From Kribbella caucasensis (GTDB lineage Bacteria > Actinomycetota > Actinomycetes > Propionibacteriales > Kribbellaceae), in NCBI RefSeq assembly GCF_004361855.1, contig NZ_SNWQ01000001.1, forward strand, positions 186,001 to 250,000: DNA of 64,000 nt, given 5' to 3'. The position numbers were made by a program, and so were the translations under genes. The notes below the pieces were generated by a model. That model saw only the letters and a program-made list of their open reading frames with translations, searched no databases and was not told the DNA's origin. Positions 25,791 through 35,683 of this stretch are shown here, in pieces (position 1 is the stretch's first letter; each line of letters begins with the position of its first letter).

Positions 25791-26795
25791 ATGAAAAAGC
25801 TCATCAACGACCCGGCCGATGTTGTGAGTGAAGCGTTGCGTGGGCTCGAGGCCGCGCATCCCGATCACGTCCGGGTGGATCACGAGAACCGGATCGTGTA
25901 CCGCAAGGACGCGCCGCGCCCCGGGAAGGTCGGACTGATCTCCGGTGGCGGGTCGGGACATGAGCCGATGCACGGCGGATTCGTCGGGCTGGGGATGCTC
26001 GATGCCGCGTGTGCCGGTGAGGTGTTCACCTCGCCGGTGCCCGACCAGATGATGGCGGCGACCAAGGAAGTCGATGCCGGCGCCGGCGTACTGCACATCG
26101 TGAAGAACTACACCGGCGACGTGATGAACTTCGAGATGGCCGCCGAACTGGCCGCGGCCGAGGCCGGTACCGAGGTGTTGTCGGTGGTCACCGACGACGA
26201 CGTGGCGGTCCAGGACAGCCTGTACACGGCCGGTCGGCGCGGGGTCGGCGTGACCGTGCTGCTGGAGAAGATCGTCGGCGCGGCCGCCGAGGAGGGCCGC
26301 CCGCTGCAGGAAGTGGCCGAGCTGGCGAGGAAGGTCAACGGCAACGGCCGCAGCATGGGCATGGCCCTCACGTCCTGCACCGTCCCGGCCGCGGGCAAGC
26401 CGACATTCGAGCTGGCCGAGAAGGAGATGGAAGTCGGCATCGGCATCCACGGCGAGCCCGGCCGGCAGCGGCTGCCGCTCGCACCGGCCAAGGACATCGC
26501 CGCGCTGCTGGTGGACCCGGTGCTCGGCGACCTGCCGTACCAGCAGGGCGACTCGGTGATCGCCTTCGTCAACGGCATGGGCGGTACGCCGCTGATCGAG
26601 CTCTACCTGATGTACAACGAGGTCCGGCAACTGCTCGACGCCGCCGGCATCACCGTGGCTCGCTCGCTGGTCGGCAACTACATCACGTCGCTCGAGATGG
26701 CCGGCTGCTCGGTCACCCTGCTCAAGGTGGACGACGAGCTGGTACGGCTCTGGGACGCCCCCGTGAACGCCCCCGGCCTACGCTGGGGCGCGTGA
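25791..26795 (+). CDS. dhaK: Dihydroxyacetone kinase subunit DhaK
   Basis: The 334-residue product contains the dihydroxyacetone site residues in SGGGSGHEP and the covalent-binding histidine His220 in GIGIHGEPG. It binds the substrate as a hemiaminal for phosphorylation by DhaL-ADP in the cytoplasm. Length and motifs fit the PEP-dependent family. GTGA at 26792 couples it to dhaL. No DhaR regulator is adjacent. Confidence 0.95.
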   Translation: MKKLINDPADVVSEALRGLEAAHPDHVRVDHENRIVYRKDAPRPGKVGLISGGGSGHEPMHGGFVGLGMLDAACAGEVFTSPVPDQMMAATKEVDAGAGVLHIVKNYTGDVMNFEMAAELAAAEAGTEVLSVVTDDDVAVQDSLYTAGRRGVGVTVLLEKIVGAAAEEGRPLQEVAELARKVNGNGRSMGMALTSCTVPAAGKPTFELAEKEMEVGIGIHGEPGRQRLPLAPAKDIAALLVDPVLGDLPYQQGDSVIAFVNGMGGTPLIELYLMYNEVRQLLDAAGITVARSLVGNYITSLEMAGCSVTLLKVDDELVRLWDAPVNAPGLRWGA

Positions 26796-27418
26796 GCATG
26801 GGAGTCGATGCCTTCGCGAACTGGCTGCGAGACGCCGCGAACACGCTGCACGAGAACGCGGCGTACCTGACCGAGCTCGACTCGGCGATCGGCGACGCGG
26901 ACCACGGCAGCAACATGGACCGTGGCTTCACGGCCGTGGTCGCGCTGCTCGACGAGACCACGTTCGAGACGCCCGACGAGCTGATGAAGAAGGCCGGGAT
27001 GACCCTGGTCAGCAAGGTCGGCGGGGCGAGCGGACCGTTGTACGGGACGTTCTTCCTCCGCTTGGGGACCGCGCTGGCGGGCGTTGAGATCACCCCGGCC
27101 ACGGTCGGCGAGGCACTGAAGGCGGGAGTCGGCGGAATCCTCGCGCGCGGCAAGGCCGAGCTCAACGACAAGACCATGTACGACGCGTGGGCGCCGGCGC
27201 TGGACGCGTACGACGAAGCGGTGGCGGGTGGTTCGGACCTGGGTGGAGCACTGGTCGCTGCCGCCGAGGCCGCCGCGAAGGGCCGGGACGCAACCATCCC
27301 ATTGGTGGCTCGCAAAGGCCGTGCGAGTTACCTTGGCGAACGCAGCGCGGGCCACCAGGACCCCGGCGCGACCAGCACCACGCTCCTGCTGGAGTCGGCC
27401 GCCCGCACCCTCGGATGA
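26792..27418 (+). CDS. dhaL: Dihydroxyacetone kinase ADP-binding subunit DhaL
   Basis: The 208-residue product has the two-magnesium ADP site ([16 protein letters not shown], residues ~29-44) and the GGASGPLYG loop. In the PEP-dependent system the ADP stays bound and is rephosphorylated by DhaM. The GTG start overlaps the dhaK stop (GTGA). The C-terminus [13 protein letters not shown] is the usual helical-barrel end. Confidence 0.95.
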   Translation: MSMGVDAFANWLRDAANTLHENAAYLTELDSAIGDADHGSNMDRGFTAVVALLDETTFETPDELMKKAGMTLVSKVGGASGPLYGTFFLRLGTALAGVEITPATVGEALKAGVGGILARGKAELNDKTMYDAWAPALDAYDEAVAGGSDLGGALVAAAEAAAKGRDATIPLVARKGRASYLGERSAGHQDPGATSTTLLLESAARTLG

Positions 27419-27431
27419 GTTCGGTCGCCGC

Positions 27432-29810
27432 GTGATCGGGATCGTGGTGGTGTCGCACAGCCGGGCGCTGGCGGACGCGGCGCTGGGGCTGGCGGCGGAG
27501 ATGGTTGCCGAGGACAACCGGCCGGTGATCGCCGTGGCGGCCGGGCTGGACGAGACGACCTTCGGAACCGACGCGGCGGCCGTGGCAGAGGCGATCGCTG
27601 CGGCCGACAGCCCGGACGGCGTACTCGTACTGCTCGACCTAGGCAGCGCGGTCCTGAGCGCGGAGCTGGCGCTGGAGTTCGTCGACCCGGAGATCGCCGA
27701 GCGGGTCGTGCTGTCGAGTGCTCCGCTGGTCGAGGGATTGGTCGCGGCCGTGGTCACCGCCTCGACCGGTGCGTCCTTGCAGGCCGTCGCCGACGAGGCC
27801 AAGCGCGGTCTACTCGGAAAACAAGACCATCTGGGCGATGTTCCGACGCCTTCGGCAACTGTTGCTACAGACAACGAGCAGAGTGTTGAAGTGTTGGTGA
27901 GCAACGAACATGGCCTGCATGCTCGACCTGCGGCGCGGTTGGTTGCCCTGGTCAACTCCTTCGATGCTTCGGTCACGCTGACGGATCTGGATACCGGCCG
28001 CGGTCCCATCGATGCAGGCAGCCTGAGCATGGTCGCCACCCTCAACGCCCAGCAGGGGCACCGCCTGCGAGTCGGCGCCAGCGGCCCTCAGGCCGACGAG
28101 GCTCTCGATGCGGTTCGTGTCCTTGCCGAGCAGGCCTTCGGCGATCTACCAGCCGGAGCCTTGCCGCAGCCTGTCCTGCGTGGCGGTTCGGGTCTTGACG
28201 TGGCGATAGGGCCGGCGATCGTGTGGGATACGGCGATCGATCTGAGCACCTACCAACGCGCCGACGCCGCCACGGAGGCCTCGAACTCGGAGACCGCCCG
28301 CACCGCCGCGATCGCCGAACTTGCCCAAGTGCAACGCGAGACGACAGCACGAGTCGGAGCGGCCGAGGCCGGGATCTTCGAGGCCCAGGCCGCGCTGCTC
28401 GCCGATCCGGCGCAACTCCGGGAGATCACCGCAGCCATCGACCGCGGAGCCAGTGCCCCAGAGGCCTGGAGTCAGACCCTCGACGACCTGGCCAAGACCG
28501 TCGAATCCCTCGACGACCCCTACCAGCGCGAGCGCGCCCAAGACGTCCGCAGCGTCCGTGACCGGGTACTACGCCTCCTCACCGGCACCGAATCCGCCGA
28601 ACCACCCGCGGACGGCGTCCTCGTAGTACGCGAACTCGACGCCGCGACAGCAGCAATCCTCGACGCCGAACGCATCGCCGGAATCGCCATCCGCGCAACG
28701 GGAACCACCGGCCACGGCGTCATCGTGGCCCGCTCCCGCGGCATCCCCCTGATCACCGGCATCGGCGATGTCCAGGTGCCGCTGGGTTCCGTCGTCGCCT
28801 TCGATGCGCGCGCCAACTCCTTCATGGTGGACCCCGACGAAGAAGCCTTCCGTACGACGATCCGCGAGCGCACGGCGGAACGCGAGCAGGCCCTGGCGAC
28901 CGCGGACCACCCGGCCGTCACCACCGACGGCCGAGTGGTCCCCGTCATGGCGAACGTCGGATCGGTCCAGGACGCCCGAGACGCGCGCGGAGCCGACGGA
29001 TCCGGCCTGGTACGGACGGAGGTGCTCTTCGGCGACCGGCGTACGGCTCCCACCACGGCCGAGCAGGCGGAGGTGTTCCGCAAGATCGCGGCCGCGTTCG
29101 AGGGGAAGCCGATCACGATCCGGACCTGGGACATCGGCGGGGACAAGCCGCTGCCGTTCCTCCCGCAGGCCGCCGAGGCGAACCCGTTCCTGGGTGAACG
29201 CGGACTCCGCGTCTTCCGCCATCGGCCCGAACTCCTCCGCGACCAGCTCCAAGCCGTCCGTGAAGTGGCACTGGAGACGCCGGTCCAGGTGATGTTCCCG
29301 ATGGTGACCACTGCCGAAGAGGTTGCCTGGGGCATCGAAATTCTGGACGCACTCGGCCCGCAGCCGGCCGGGTTGAAGGTGGGCATCATGGTCGAGGTCC
29401 CGGCCGCGGCGTTGCGGATCGACAGTCTGGCGCTGGGACTCGACTTCGTCAGCATCGGGACCAACGACCTGACCCAGTACACGACGGCCGCCGACCGCAC
29501 GAACACGGCGGTCGCCGCCCTCGCCGACGGGCTCGACCCCGCGGTTCTGCTACTGATCGATCATGTGGTCAGGCACGTCCCGACCGGTGTCCACGTAGCC
29601 GTCTGCGGCGACCTGGCCAGCGATCCGTCGGCGGCGGCGTTGCTGGTCGGTCTGGGGGTGCACGAGCTCAGCGCGGTCGGTCCACAGATCCCATTGGTGA
29701 AGGCCCGCATACGCCGGATCTCGTTCGAGTACGCCCGGCACACCGCCGCCGAAGCGCTGACTCAATCGAGCGCCGCGGACGTCCGGTACCTACTCGGCGC
29801 GGTTTCGTAG
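27432..29810 (+). CDS. dhaM: DhaM: EIIA(Dha)-HPr-complete enzyme I fusion
   Basis: The 792-residue product starts at GTG 27432 (residues VIGIVVVSHSR). His9 is the EIIA site. A linker of about 30 residues follows. HPr spans ~150-240 with His163 in NEHGLHARPA. Enzyme I spans ~255-792: His428 in TTGHGVIVARSRG, then RTEVLF, RTWDIGGDKPLPF, GERGLRVF, SIGTNDLTQY and Cys725 in CGDLASD. E. coli DhaM has only a shortened enzyme I part (~470 residues total), so this one carries the whole PEP-binding barrel. It should pass phosphate from PEP to DhaL-ADP unaided. Its 3' end overlaps the convergent cupin gene by 21 bp. Confidence 0.9.
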   Translation: MIGIVVVSHSRALADAALGLAAEMVAEDNRPVIAVAAGLDETTFGTDAAAVAEAIAAADSPDGVLVLLDLGSAVLSAELALEFVDPEIAERVVLSSAPLVEGLVAAVVTASTGASLQAVADEAKRGLLGKQDHLGDVPTPSATVATDNEQSVEVLVSNEHGLHARPAARLVALVNSFDASVTLTDLDTGRGPIDAGSLSMVATLNAQQGHRLRVGASGPQADEALDAVRVLAEQAFGDLPAGALPQPVLRGGSGLDVAIGPAIVWDTAIDLSTYQRADAATEASNSETARTAAIAELAQVQRETTARVGAAEAGIFEAQAALLADPAQLREITAAIDRGASAPEAWSQTLDDLAKTVESLDDPYQRERAQDVRSVRDRVLRLLTGTESAEPPADGVLVVRELDAATAAILDAERIAGIAIRATGTTGHGVIVARSRGIPLITGIGDVQVPLGSVVAFDARANSFMVDPDEEAFRTTIRERTAEREQALATADHPAVTTDGRVVPVMANVGSVQDARDARGADGSGLVRTEVLFGDRRTAPTTAEQAEVFRKIAAAFEGKPITIRTWDIGGDKPLPFLPQAAEANPFLGERGLRVFRHRPELLRDQLQAVREVALETPVQVMFPMVTTAEEVAWGIEILDALGPQPAGLKVGIMVEVPAAALRIDSLALGLDFVSIGTNDLTQYTTAADRTNTAVAALADGLDPAVLLLIDHVVRHVPTGVHVAVCGDLASDPSAAALLVGLGVHELSAVGPQIPLVKARIRRISFEYARHTAAEALTQSSAADVRYLLGAVS

Positions 29811-30461
29811 ATCCGCGTACAGCAGCTCGACGAGGTTGTAGCCGGACGTGCGAGTCGCTTTGGCCGGAAGCGTGTACGACTCACCGGGCTCGAGATAGGT
29901 GATGCCTTCGAGCGGCTCAGTGGCGAGATCAAGGTCGACGACCAGCGCCGGATAGGCACCGGTGCGCCACGTGTACGTCTCGTCGGCGTCGGGCGTGACA
30001 TGCGTGACCCGTACGTCGTCCTCGGCCAGCACCACCTTGGCCGGGATCTCGCCGACCTCGTCGAAACCACTGTCCGCCACGACGCCCTCGGGCGCGGCGT
30101 ACGGCTCGCCCGACGCCTCCTCGCCGAGGTCGAGAACCTCGATCAGGCGGTTCCGGTATGCCGCGTCGCCGTCGTTCGTGAGCATGTGAACCGGCGACAC
30201 CGGGCGATAGACCGAACCGCCGATGGTCTCGCTGAGCTGCCGCGCCGGACTCCCGTCGAGCCAGTCCATGTGACAGGGCGACGTGGACAGGCAGAGCACG
30301 ACGTACGGGTTGTGGTGCAGATGCCAGCCCTGCGCCTCACCCGGGTCGAGCGCGACCTCCCAGACCCGGACGCGGGTGTTCTCGAACACCACCCGGGTGC
30401 CGATCTCGCCGAGCACGACCTCGGTGCCGTCGGGGGCGAGCACGGTGGTCCCTGCGGTCAT
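29790..30461 (-). CDS. Bicupin protein
   Basis: The 223-residue product has two cupin halves. The first holds a metal-type motif (GWHLHHNPYVVLCLS, residues ~45-59, with a later HMLTN). The second (from ~135) keeps the fold (VRVTHVTPDADET, YLEPGESYTL) but has fewer histidines. Cupins serve as enzymes or sensors; the substrate is unknown. ATG 30461 overlaps the stop of an upstream minicistron (ATGA). It follows the broken GNAT gene on the same strand. Confidence 0.75.
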   Translation of the reverse strand: MTAGTTVLAPDGTEVVLGEIGTRVVFENTRVRVWEVALDPGEAQGWHLHHNPYVVLCLSTSPCHMDWLDGSPARQLSETIGGSVYRPVSPVHMLTNDGDAAYRNRLIEVLDLGEEASGEPYAAPEGVVADSGFDEVGEIPAKVVLAEDDVRVTHVTPDADETYTWRTGAYPALVVDLDLATEPLEGITYLEPGESYTLPAKATRTSGYNLVELLYADLRNRAE

Positions 30462-30529
30462 GGTTGGTCTCCGATCATGGCTGGGTGTCCGATCACGGTT
30501 GGTGTCCGATCACGATTGGTCTCCGGTCA
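30458..30529 (-). repeat. Tandem 17-18-bp repeat forming a chain of overlapping minicistrons
   Basis: Read on the minus strand, units of the form TCGGAcACCAACCgTGA are repeated four times between the GNAT stop (30529-30527) and the cupin ATG (30461). Start codons fall at 30513, 30496, 30478 and 30461, spaced 17, 18 and 17. GTG 30513 opens a 6-codon frame whose TGA overlaps GTG 30496. That frame (12 codons, with an in-frame ATG at 30478) ends in TGA overlapping the cupin ATG. The GGAGA in the outer units resembles a Shine-Dalgarno. The design matches termination-reinitiation coupling. Confidence 0.8.
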
Positions 30530-31061
30530 GTCGACGCTGCGTTCCATCGCGACCCCGCCCAGGACGACGCCGTCGGGCATGGTCAGCTCGGCCTGGTCCA
30601 CTTCCTTGAAACCGAAGGCCTGGTAGAGCGGGACGCCGGGCAGCGTCGCCATCAACGCGAGCGAGGTGAACCCTTCGGCCTTGGCAGCCGCGGCGCAGGT
30701 GTCGAGGATGGCCCGGCCGAGACCGCGCCGGGTCCAGTCGCCGCGGACGAACATCGCCCGGATCCGGGCCGGCTCCGTCGCCGGGTCGAGCAACCGGTCG
30801 TCGGCACCCGCGGTCGTACTGTTTGAAGAGCTTGTTCCGCCGGCTCCACCCGCCGCAGGCCACGATCTCCCCGTCGGCCTCATACACGTAGTACGTGCCG
30901 TCCTCGATCAGGGCGAGATCCAGTACGGCGATGTGCTCGGCAGCGCTCGCGGTCTGCTTCGCGTCGTAGTACGCCGGGAACAGCGCGAGCACCGAGTCCC
31001 GCATCAGTCCGGCGATCGCCGGCGCGTCCGACGCCACCGCAAGTCGTTGCTCAGCAGTCAC
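30527..31061 (-). pseudogene. GNAT-family N-acetyltransferase with internal frameshift
   Basis: The first part (GTG 31061 onward, about 85 residues) reads as a GNAT N-terminus up to ACGGWSRRNKLFKQY. It then leaves the family pattern, while the next frame from ~30810 continues it: LLDPATEPARIRAMFVRGDWTRRGLGRAILDT (acetyl-CoA loop), then AFGFKEVDQAEL and a stop at 30527. The shift lies near 30800-30815. One missing or extra base, either genuine or a sequence error, explains it. If the gene is intact in reality, it would be a ~178-residue acetyltransferase upstream of the cupin gene. Confidence 0.8.
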
Positions 31062-31075
31062 ATCTGCAGGTTAGT

Positions 31076-31408
31076 TCAGGCCCTTGGCGCGTACATGATC
31101 AGGCCTACACCGATGAGACAGACGACCGCGCCGGCCAGATCCCAGCGGTCCGGCCGGAACCCGTCCAGCACGACTCCCCAAAGCAACGACCCGGCCACGA
31201 ACACCCCGCCGTACGCCGCCAGAATGCGGCCGAAATGCGGATCGGGCTGCAACGTGGCGACGAACCCATAGGCGCCGAGGGCAAGAATCCCGCCGAGCAC
31301 CCACAACACCCCGCGATGCTCGCGAACCCCCTGCCAAACCAACCAGGCCCCACCAATCTCCGCCACCGCCGCAACCCCGAACAACCCCACAGACCGCAAC
31401 ACCGTCAT
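31076..31408 (-). CDS. YnfA/UPF0060-family membrane protein
   Basis: The 110-residue product has four predicted helices, with the family's start ([24 protein letters not shown]) and middle ([31 protein letters not shown]). The length is standard. The family is related to small multidrug-resistance exporters, but substrate evidence is limited. The longer open frame upstream has no family match, so ATG 31408 is the start. It lies 14 bp before the broken GNAT gene on the same strand. Confidence 0.85.
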   Translation of the reverse strand: MTVLRSVGLFGVAAVAEIGGAWLVWQGVREHRGVLWVLGGILALGAYGFVATLQPDPHFGRILAAYGGVFVAGSLLWGVVLDGFRPDRWDLAGAVVCLIGVGLIMYAPRA

Positions 31409-31489
31409 ACGCCGCACGCTAGCCGCCCCGCCCCCAACACCCCCTCCGGACCCTACCTCGGCCTCCCAGGCGGGGGTGTGAACAAGAAC

Positions 31490-31547
31490 CGGGGACCCCG
31501 GACAGGAACAGGACGTGTCCGAGGTCCCCGGATCATGTCCGGGGTCC
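31490..31547 (-). terminator. Hairpin-forming region between DUF1707 and YnfA-like genes
   Basis: GGACCCCGGACA (31493-31504) is complementary to TGTCCGGGGTCC (31536-31547), and an alternative inner pair CGGGGACC/GGTCCCCG competes with it. No long T-run follows. Position suggests transcription termination or attenuation after the DUF1707 gene. Confidence 0.5.
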
Positions 31548-31581
31548 GAGTGCCGACGGTCTGGAGCTCGGCGGATGGGGG

Positions 31582-32091
31582 TTACTGGCGGCGGCGGAGT
31601 TCGCGCTTTGGGCGGGAGGCCCAGCGGTAGGTGAAGAAGACCCACGCGAGCGCCGGCAGCCCGAAGATCGCGGCGGCTACCTCACGCCCGAAGATCAGCA
31701 ACACCAGCCCGGTCAACGCGAACGGCAACGCCATCCACACCGCCCCGACGAACGCGGCCCACCGCCACCGCCCCGCCTTACGCGGCTCCTGCGCATACAA
31801 CGGCGGCAACGGCAACCCCGCGAACGCAGGCTGGAGATCTGCATGGGTGACCGCCTCGTTGACCAGATCGACCCGGCGGTGCAGCTCTGCTTCATCGAGC
31901 CGCCCAACCGCAAACTGCTCAGCCAGCTCATCGATGCTCACCCGGCGCTCCTCATCGGTCAACCGCACCGACAACATCCGCCGCCGAGCCGCCTGCACCC
32001 GAGCCTCTTGCCCAGCCGCAGCCGCCATCCCAGCCAACTTCGCCAGCTCACCCTCAGCCCGCGGCCTACGACCCCGATCCCTGTCACCCAT
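31582..32091 (-). CDS. DUF1707-type protein with two membrane helices
   Basis: The 169-residue product has a charged Arg/Ala-rich N-terminus and then a DUF1707-like segment (near 47-95; [42 protein letters not shown]). Two helices follow ([24 protein letters not shown] and [17 protein letters not shown]) and a basic tail. ATG 32091 has GGGGAG upstream. Such proteins are common and uncharacterised in actinobacteria. It lies after the purL terminator and is probably transcribed separately. Confidence 0.75.
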   Translation of the reverse strand: MGDRDRGRRPRAEGELAKLAGMAAAAGQEARVQAARRRMLSVRLTDEERRVSIDELAEQFAVGRLDEAELHRRVDLVNEAVTHADLQPAFAGLPLPPLYAQEPRKAGRWRWAAFVGAVWMALPFALTGLVLLIFGREVAAAIFGLPALAWVFFTYRWASRPKRELRRRQ

Positions 32092-32154
32092 CCGCCGCTC
32101 CCCACTAGCCTCCCTCCGAGTGTGCCAGACCGCCGGAATCACCCCGGAAACGAA

Positions 32155-32193
32155 GAACCGCCCGTACGCCGGGGCGCGGCGTACAGGCGGTTC
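32155..32193 (-). terminator. Strong terminator after purL
   Basis: GAACCGCC-C-GTACGCCG pairs with CGGCGTAC-A-GGCGGTTC around a 5-nt loop, giving a 17-step stem 13 bp after the purL stop. The minus-strand side continues with TTCGTTTCC. It closes the purS-to-purL operon. Confidence 0.8.
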
Positions 32194-32205
32194 TCAAAGT
32201 CCTGA

Positions 32206-34548
32206 TCAGCCCAAGGCGGCCGGAAGGGTCGAGGTCCACGCCGTCCGGAGTTCGGAGAGGGGGAGGTCGAACTGGTCCTGGACGTCGAGGGTGTCGCCAG
32301 TGATGACGCCGATCTTGGTGTGCGGGAAGCGGCGGGCTGTGCACATGTCGGTGAAGCGGACCTCCTCGGTGCGCGGTACGGCGACGACCGCGCGGCCGGC
32401 CGATTCGGCGAAGAGGAAGAGGAACGGGTCGAGGCCGTCCGGCGCCCAGACGCGGGCACCGACTCCGCCACGCAGGGCGGACTCGACCAGGGTCTGGGCG
32501 ACGCCGCCGTCGCTGACGTCGTGGGCCGCGTCGATCAGGCCGTCGCGGGACGCGTTGATCAGGATGTCGGCCAGCTGCGCCTCGGCCGCCAGGTCGACCG
32601 CCGGCGGGCGGCCGCCGAGGTGTCCGTGGATCACGTGCGCCCACTCGGACCCGGACAGCTCCTCCTCGGTCTCGCCGAGCAGGTAGAGCTGGTGGCCTTC
32701 CATCTCGGCGGTGAAACCGATCGGGGTCCGCCGGGTCACGTCGTCGATGACACCCAGTACGCCGACCACCGGGGTCGGCAGGATCGGGGTCTCGCCGGTC
32801 TGGTTGTAGAACGACACGTTGCCGCCGGTGACCGGGATGCCGAGTTCCTTGCAGCCGTCCACCAGACCGCGGATCGCCTCGGCGAACTGCCACATCACGG
32901 CCGGGTCCTCGGGCGAGCCGAAGTTCAGGCAGTCCGTCACCGCGGCAGGCCGGGCGCCCGTGGTCGCGACGTTGCGGTACGACTCGGCCAGCGCGAGCTT
33001 CGCCCCCGTGTACGGGTCGAGCTTGGCGAACCGGCCGTTGCAGTCGGTCGACACCGCGACCCCGAGGCCGCTGGTCTCGTCGACCCGGATCATCCCGCTG
33101 TCCTCGGGCTGGGCGAGCACCGAGTTGCCGAGCACGTACCGGTCGTACTGGTCCGTCACCCAGGACTTGTCGCACAGGTTCGGCGACGCGACCAACCGCA
33201 GCAACGTGTCCCGCAGCTGCTCACCAGTGCTTGCCCGCGGCAACTTCTCGGCGCCGTCCGCCTGCAGCTCGTCCTGCCACTCCGGCCGGGCGAGCGGGCG
33301 CTCGTAGACCGGACCCTCATGCGCGACCGTCCGCGGCGGTACGTCGACCACCCGCTCGCCGTGCCAGTCGATTTCCAGCCGGCCCGTGTCGGTCACCTCG
33401 CCGATCACGTCGGCCTGGACGTCCCACTTGGCGCAGATCTTCAGGAAGGCCTCGACGTTCGCCGGCGTGACGACCGCCATCATCCGCTCCTGCGACTCGC
33501 TCATCAGGATCTCTTCGGGCGCCAGCGACGCATCCCGCAGCGGCACCTTGTCGAGCGACACGTACATGCCGCCGTCGCCCGCGCTGGCCAGCTCCGAGGT
33601 CGCGCAGGACAACCCGGCCCCACCGAGGTCCTGGATCCCCTCGACCAGCCGCGCCGCGAACAACTCGAGTGTGCACTCGATCAGCAGCTTCTCCATGAAC
33701 GGGTCGCCGACCTGGACAGCGGGCCGCTTGGTCGGACCCCCTTCGGCGAACGTCTCGCTCGCCAGCACGGAGACTCCACCGATCCCGTCGCCGCCCGTCT
33801 TCGCGCCGTACAGGATGATCTGGTTGCCGACTCCGGTCGCGTTCGCCAGGTGCAGGTCCTCGTGCCGCATGACGCCGACGCAGAGCGCGTTGACCAGCGG
33901 ATTGCCCAGGTACGTCGGGTCGAAGACGACCTCGCCGCCCACATTCGGCAGGCCGAGGCTGTTGCCGTAGCCGCCGACGCCGGACACGATCCCGGGCAGC
34001 ACGCGCTTGGTGTCCGGCGCGTCCAGCGGGCCGAACCGCAGCGGGTCCATCACCGCGACCGGGCGGGCGCCCATCGCGAGGATGTCGCGGACGATCCCGC
34101 CGACCCCGGTCGCCGCACCCTGATAAGGCTCCACGTACGACGGGTGGTTGTGCGACTCGACCTTGAAGGTGACCGCGTACCCCTCGCCGATGTCGATCAC
34201 GCCGGCGTTCTCACCGATCCCGGCCAGCATCTTCCCGGCCGGTGTCTCCTGCGGGATCTCCCCGAAGCGCTTCAGGTGCACCTTGGACGACTTGTACGAG
34301 CAGTGCTCGCTCCACATCACCGAATACATCGCGAGCTCGCAGCTGGTCGGCCGGCGGTCCAGGATGTCCCGGATCCGCTGGTACTCGTCCGGCTTCAATC
34401 CCAGGTCGGCCCACGGCTGCTCGACGTCCGGCGTACTGGTCGCGTTACTGACGGTGTCAGCTGTTGTTCGGGGGCTCACCTGGGATCCGGCTCCTGTGCT
34501 CGTTCGAACTGAATCGGTCTGACCTGGGCCTATTGTCTCAGCGCTCAC
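32206..34548 (-). CDS. purL: Phosphoribosylformylglycinamidine synthase subunit PurL
   Basis: The 780-residue product is the short PurL that works with PurQ and PurS to convert FGAR to FGAM. Visible hallmarks are [36 protein letters not shown] (ATP/substrate site), GGDGIGG, and [11 protein letters not shown] with HDVSDGG in the second half. GTG 34548 lies inside the upstream toxin gene (11-bp overlap). An in-frame GTG at 34479 would remove 23 N-terminal residues that lack family likeness, so the true start is uncertain. Confidence 0.95.
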   Translation of the reverse strand: MSAETIGPGQTDSVRTSTGAGSQVSPRTTADTVSNATSTPDVEQPWADLGLKPDEYQRIRDILDRRPTSCELAMYSVMWSEHCSYKSSKVHLKRFGEIPQETPAGKMLAGIGENAGVIDIGEGYAVTFKVESHNHPSYVEPYQGAATGVGGIVRDILAMGARPVAVMDPLRFGPLDAPDTKRVLPGIVSGVGGYGNSLGLPNVGGEVVFDPTYLGNPLVNALCVGVMRHEDLHLANATGVGNQIILYGAKTGGDGIGGVSVLASETFAEGGPTKRPAVQVGDPFMEKLLIECTLELFAARLVEGIQDLGGAGLSCATSELASAGDGGMYVSLDKVPLRDASLAPEEILMSESQERMMAVVTPANVEAFLKICAKWDVQADVIGEVTDTGRLEIDWHGERVVDVPPRTVAHEGPVYERPLARPEWQDELQADGAEKLPRASTGEQLRDTLLRLVASPNLCDKSWVTDQYDRYVLGNSVLAQPEDSGMIRVDETSGLGVAVSTDCNGRFAKLDPYTGAKLALAESYRNVATTGARPAAVTDCLNFGSPEDPAVMWQFAEAIRGLVDGCKELGIPVTGGNVSFYNQTGETPILPTPVVGVLGVIDDVTRRTPIGFTAEMEGHQLYLLGETEEELSGSEWAHVIHGHLGGRPPAVDLAAEAQLADILINASRDGLIDAAHDVSDGGVAQTLVESALRGGVGARVWAPDGLDPFLFLFAESAGRAVVAVPRTEEVRFTDMCTARRFPHTKIGVITGDTLDVQDQFDLPLSELRTAWTSTLPAALG

Positions 34549-35683
34549 GCTGGTCCCCCCGACCGCCCTGCTGCCGGTTGAGATGCTGCGGCCGCTTCCC
34601 CTGTCCCGAGCTCTGCCCCGATCCCTGCCCGGCCCCCTGTCCTTGGCCCTGTGACTTGCCCTGGCCCTGACCCGGCTGCTGTTGTCCGCCCGTCCCGGCC
34701 TGCTGGTTCGCCGGGCCGGTGGAAGCCGGCTTGGGGGACGCCGGTAGCGCCTGGATCATGCCTGCCGCTCGGGCCGTGCGGTAGGCCTGTGCATCAATCG
34801 GCTCCATCCCGCCAAGCCGCTGGGAGAGCGAATCCAACCTGGCCGGCTGGTTGGCATCCGACACCGAGTACTGCCGAATAGACTGCACAGCCGACCGATT
34901 GGCCGCGACCTGCTGAGCCGCCGCCGTCGCCCTCGCGTTGCCCTGCTCGTCGAAATGCGTCGCCAGCGATTCCGCCGGCACGAACCGGCCACCCATTGCC
35001 GCCTGCCCCTGAGCTCCCGGCTCGGCGGCCATCAGCGCATCCACGCGATACCGCTCCTGCGTCCGCTCCAACGCATCAGCCGGCGAAACCTCCACCGACG
35101 CGATGTGAACGTCATACCCCTTCTTCTCCAGCGACTTGACCAGATCGTCCAACCGCTTTGGATCGCTGTAGGTCCCCTCGATCATCAAGTTGTCCCCCCG
35201 CGCGACCGCGTCCTTCTGAGCGGCATTGCTTAGCTTGGCCGACTCGACGAAGAGCTGGCTGCTCAACTCCCTCGGAGAAGGTTGCAGGTGCGCGGCCTCC
35301 GGTTGCACGACCTTCGACAGGCTGCCGTCCCGATTCATCGAGTCCAGGAGCCGGTCACGAAACGCGTCCGGATCGAGGTGACGCCACTGCTCCGGGCGCG
35401 TCCGGGTGTCGGCCATGATGTCCGCGCGGACGCCCGACTTCCCAGCACCGGGTGGGCCGACGATGACCACCGCCTGCTTGTTCCTCGGCACATCGGGCGA
35501 CTCCGCCAGGTACTCCTCGACGATGCGCTGGTGCAGCAGAGCCCGTTGAGGAGTCGGGCGGCCGTCGTCGCCGAACCATGCGCGATTCTGGACAGACGCC
35601 TGCGGGCTCCGCGACGACAGCGGCCCGTCCTTGCCGGACAAGGCCTCCAGCTGCTGGCGACGATTGTCCAGCTGGTCGCTCAT
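34538..35683 (-). CDS. Zeta-toxin-family kinase with Gly/Gln-rich tail
   Basis: The 381-residue product has the zeta-type P-loop [12 protein letters not shown] (Lys82), then the acidic [10 protein letters not shown], the family pattern [36 protein letters not shown], and the arginine-rich [10 protein letters not shown]. Zeta toxins phosphorylate UDP-N-acetylglucosamine and block wall synthesis. After ~residue 310 the tail is almost only Gly, Gln, Ser and Pro. ATG 35683 overlaps the stop of a 109-residue gene (ATGA), its probable antitoxin. It sits between purQ and purL in the purine operon. Whether it is an active toxin is unknown. Confidence 0.75.
   Translation of the reverse strand: MSDQLDNRRQQLEALSGKDGPLSSRSPQASVQNRAWFGDDGRPTPQRALLHQRIVEEYLAESPDVPRNKQAVVIVGPPGAGKSGVRADIMADTRTRPEQWRHLDPDAFRDRLLDSMNRDGSLSKVVQPEAAHLQPSPRELSSQLFVESAKLSNAAQKDAVARGDNLMIEGTYSDPKRLDDLVKSLEKKGYDVHIASVEVSPADALERTQERYRVDALMAAEPGAQGQAAMGGRFVPAESLATHFDEQGNARATAAAQQVAANRSAVQSIRQYSVSDANQPARLDSLSQRLGGMEPIDAQAYRTARAAGMIQALPASPKPASTGPANQQAGTGGQQQPGQGQGKSQGQGQGAGQGSGQSSGQGKRPQHLNRQQGGRGDQRER

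Noticed and set aside
32320-34512. A 730-codon plus-strand open frame
   Set aside because: It is antisense to purL.
34640-34690. Short tandem repeat
   Set aside because: It is the coding sequence of the Gly/Gln-rich tail of the zeta-like protein.
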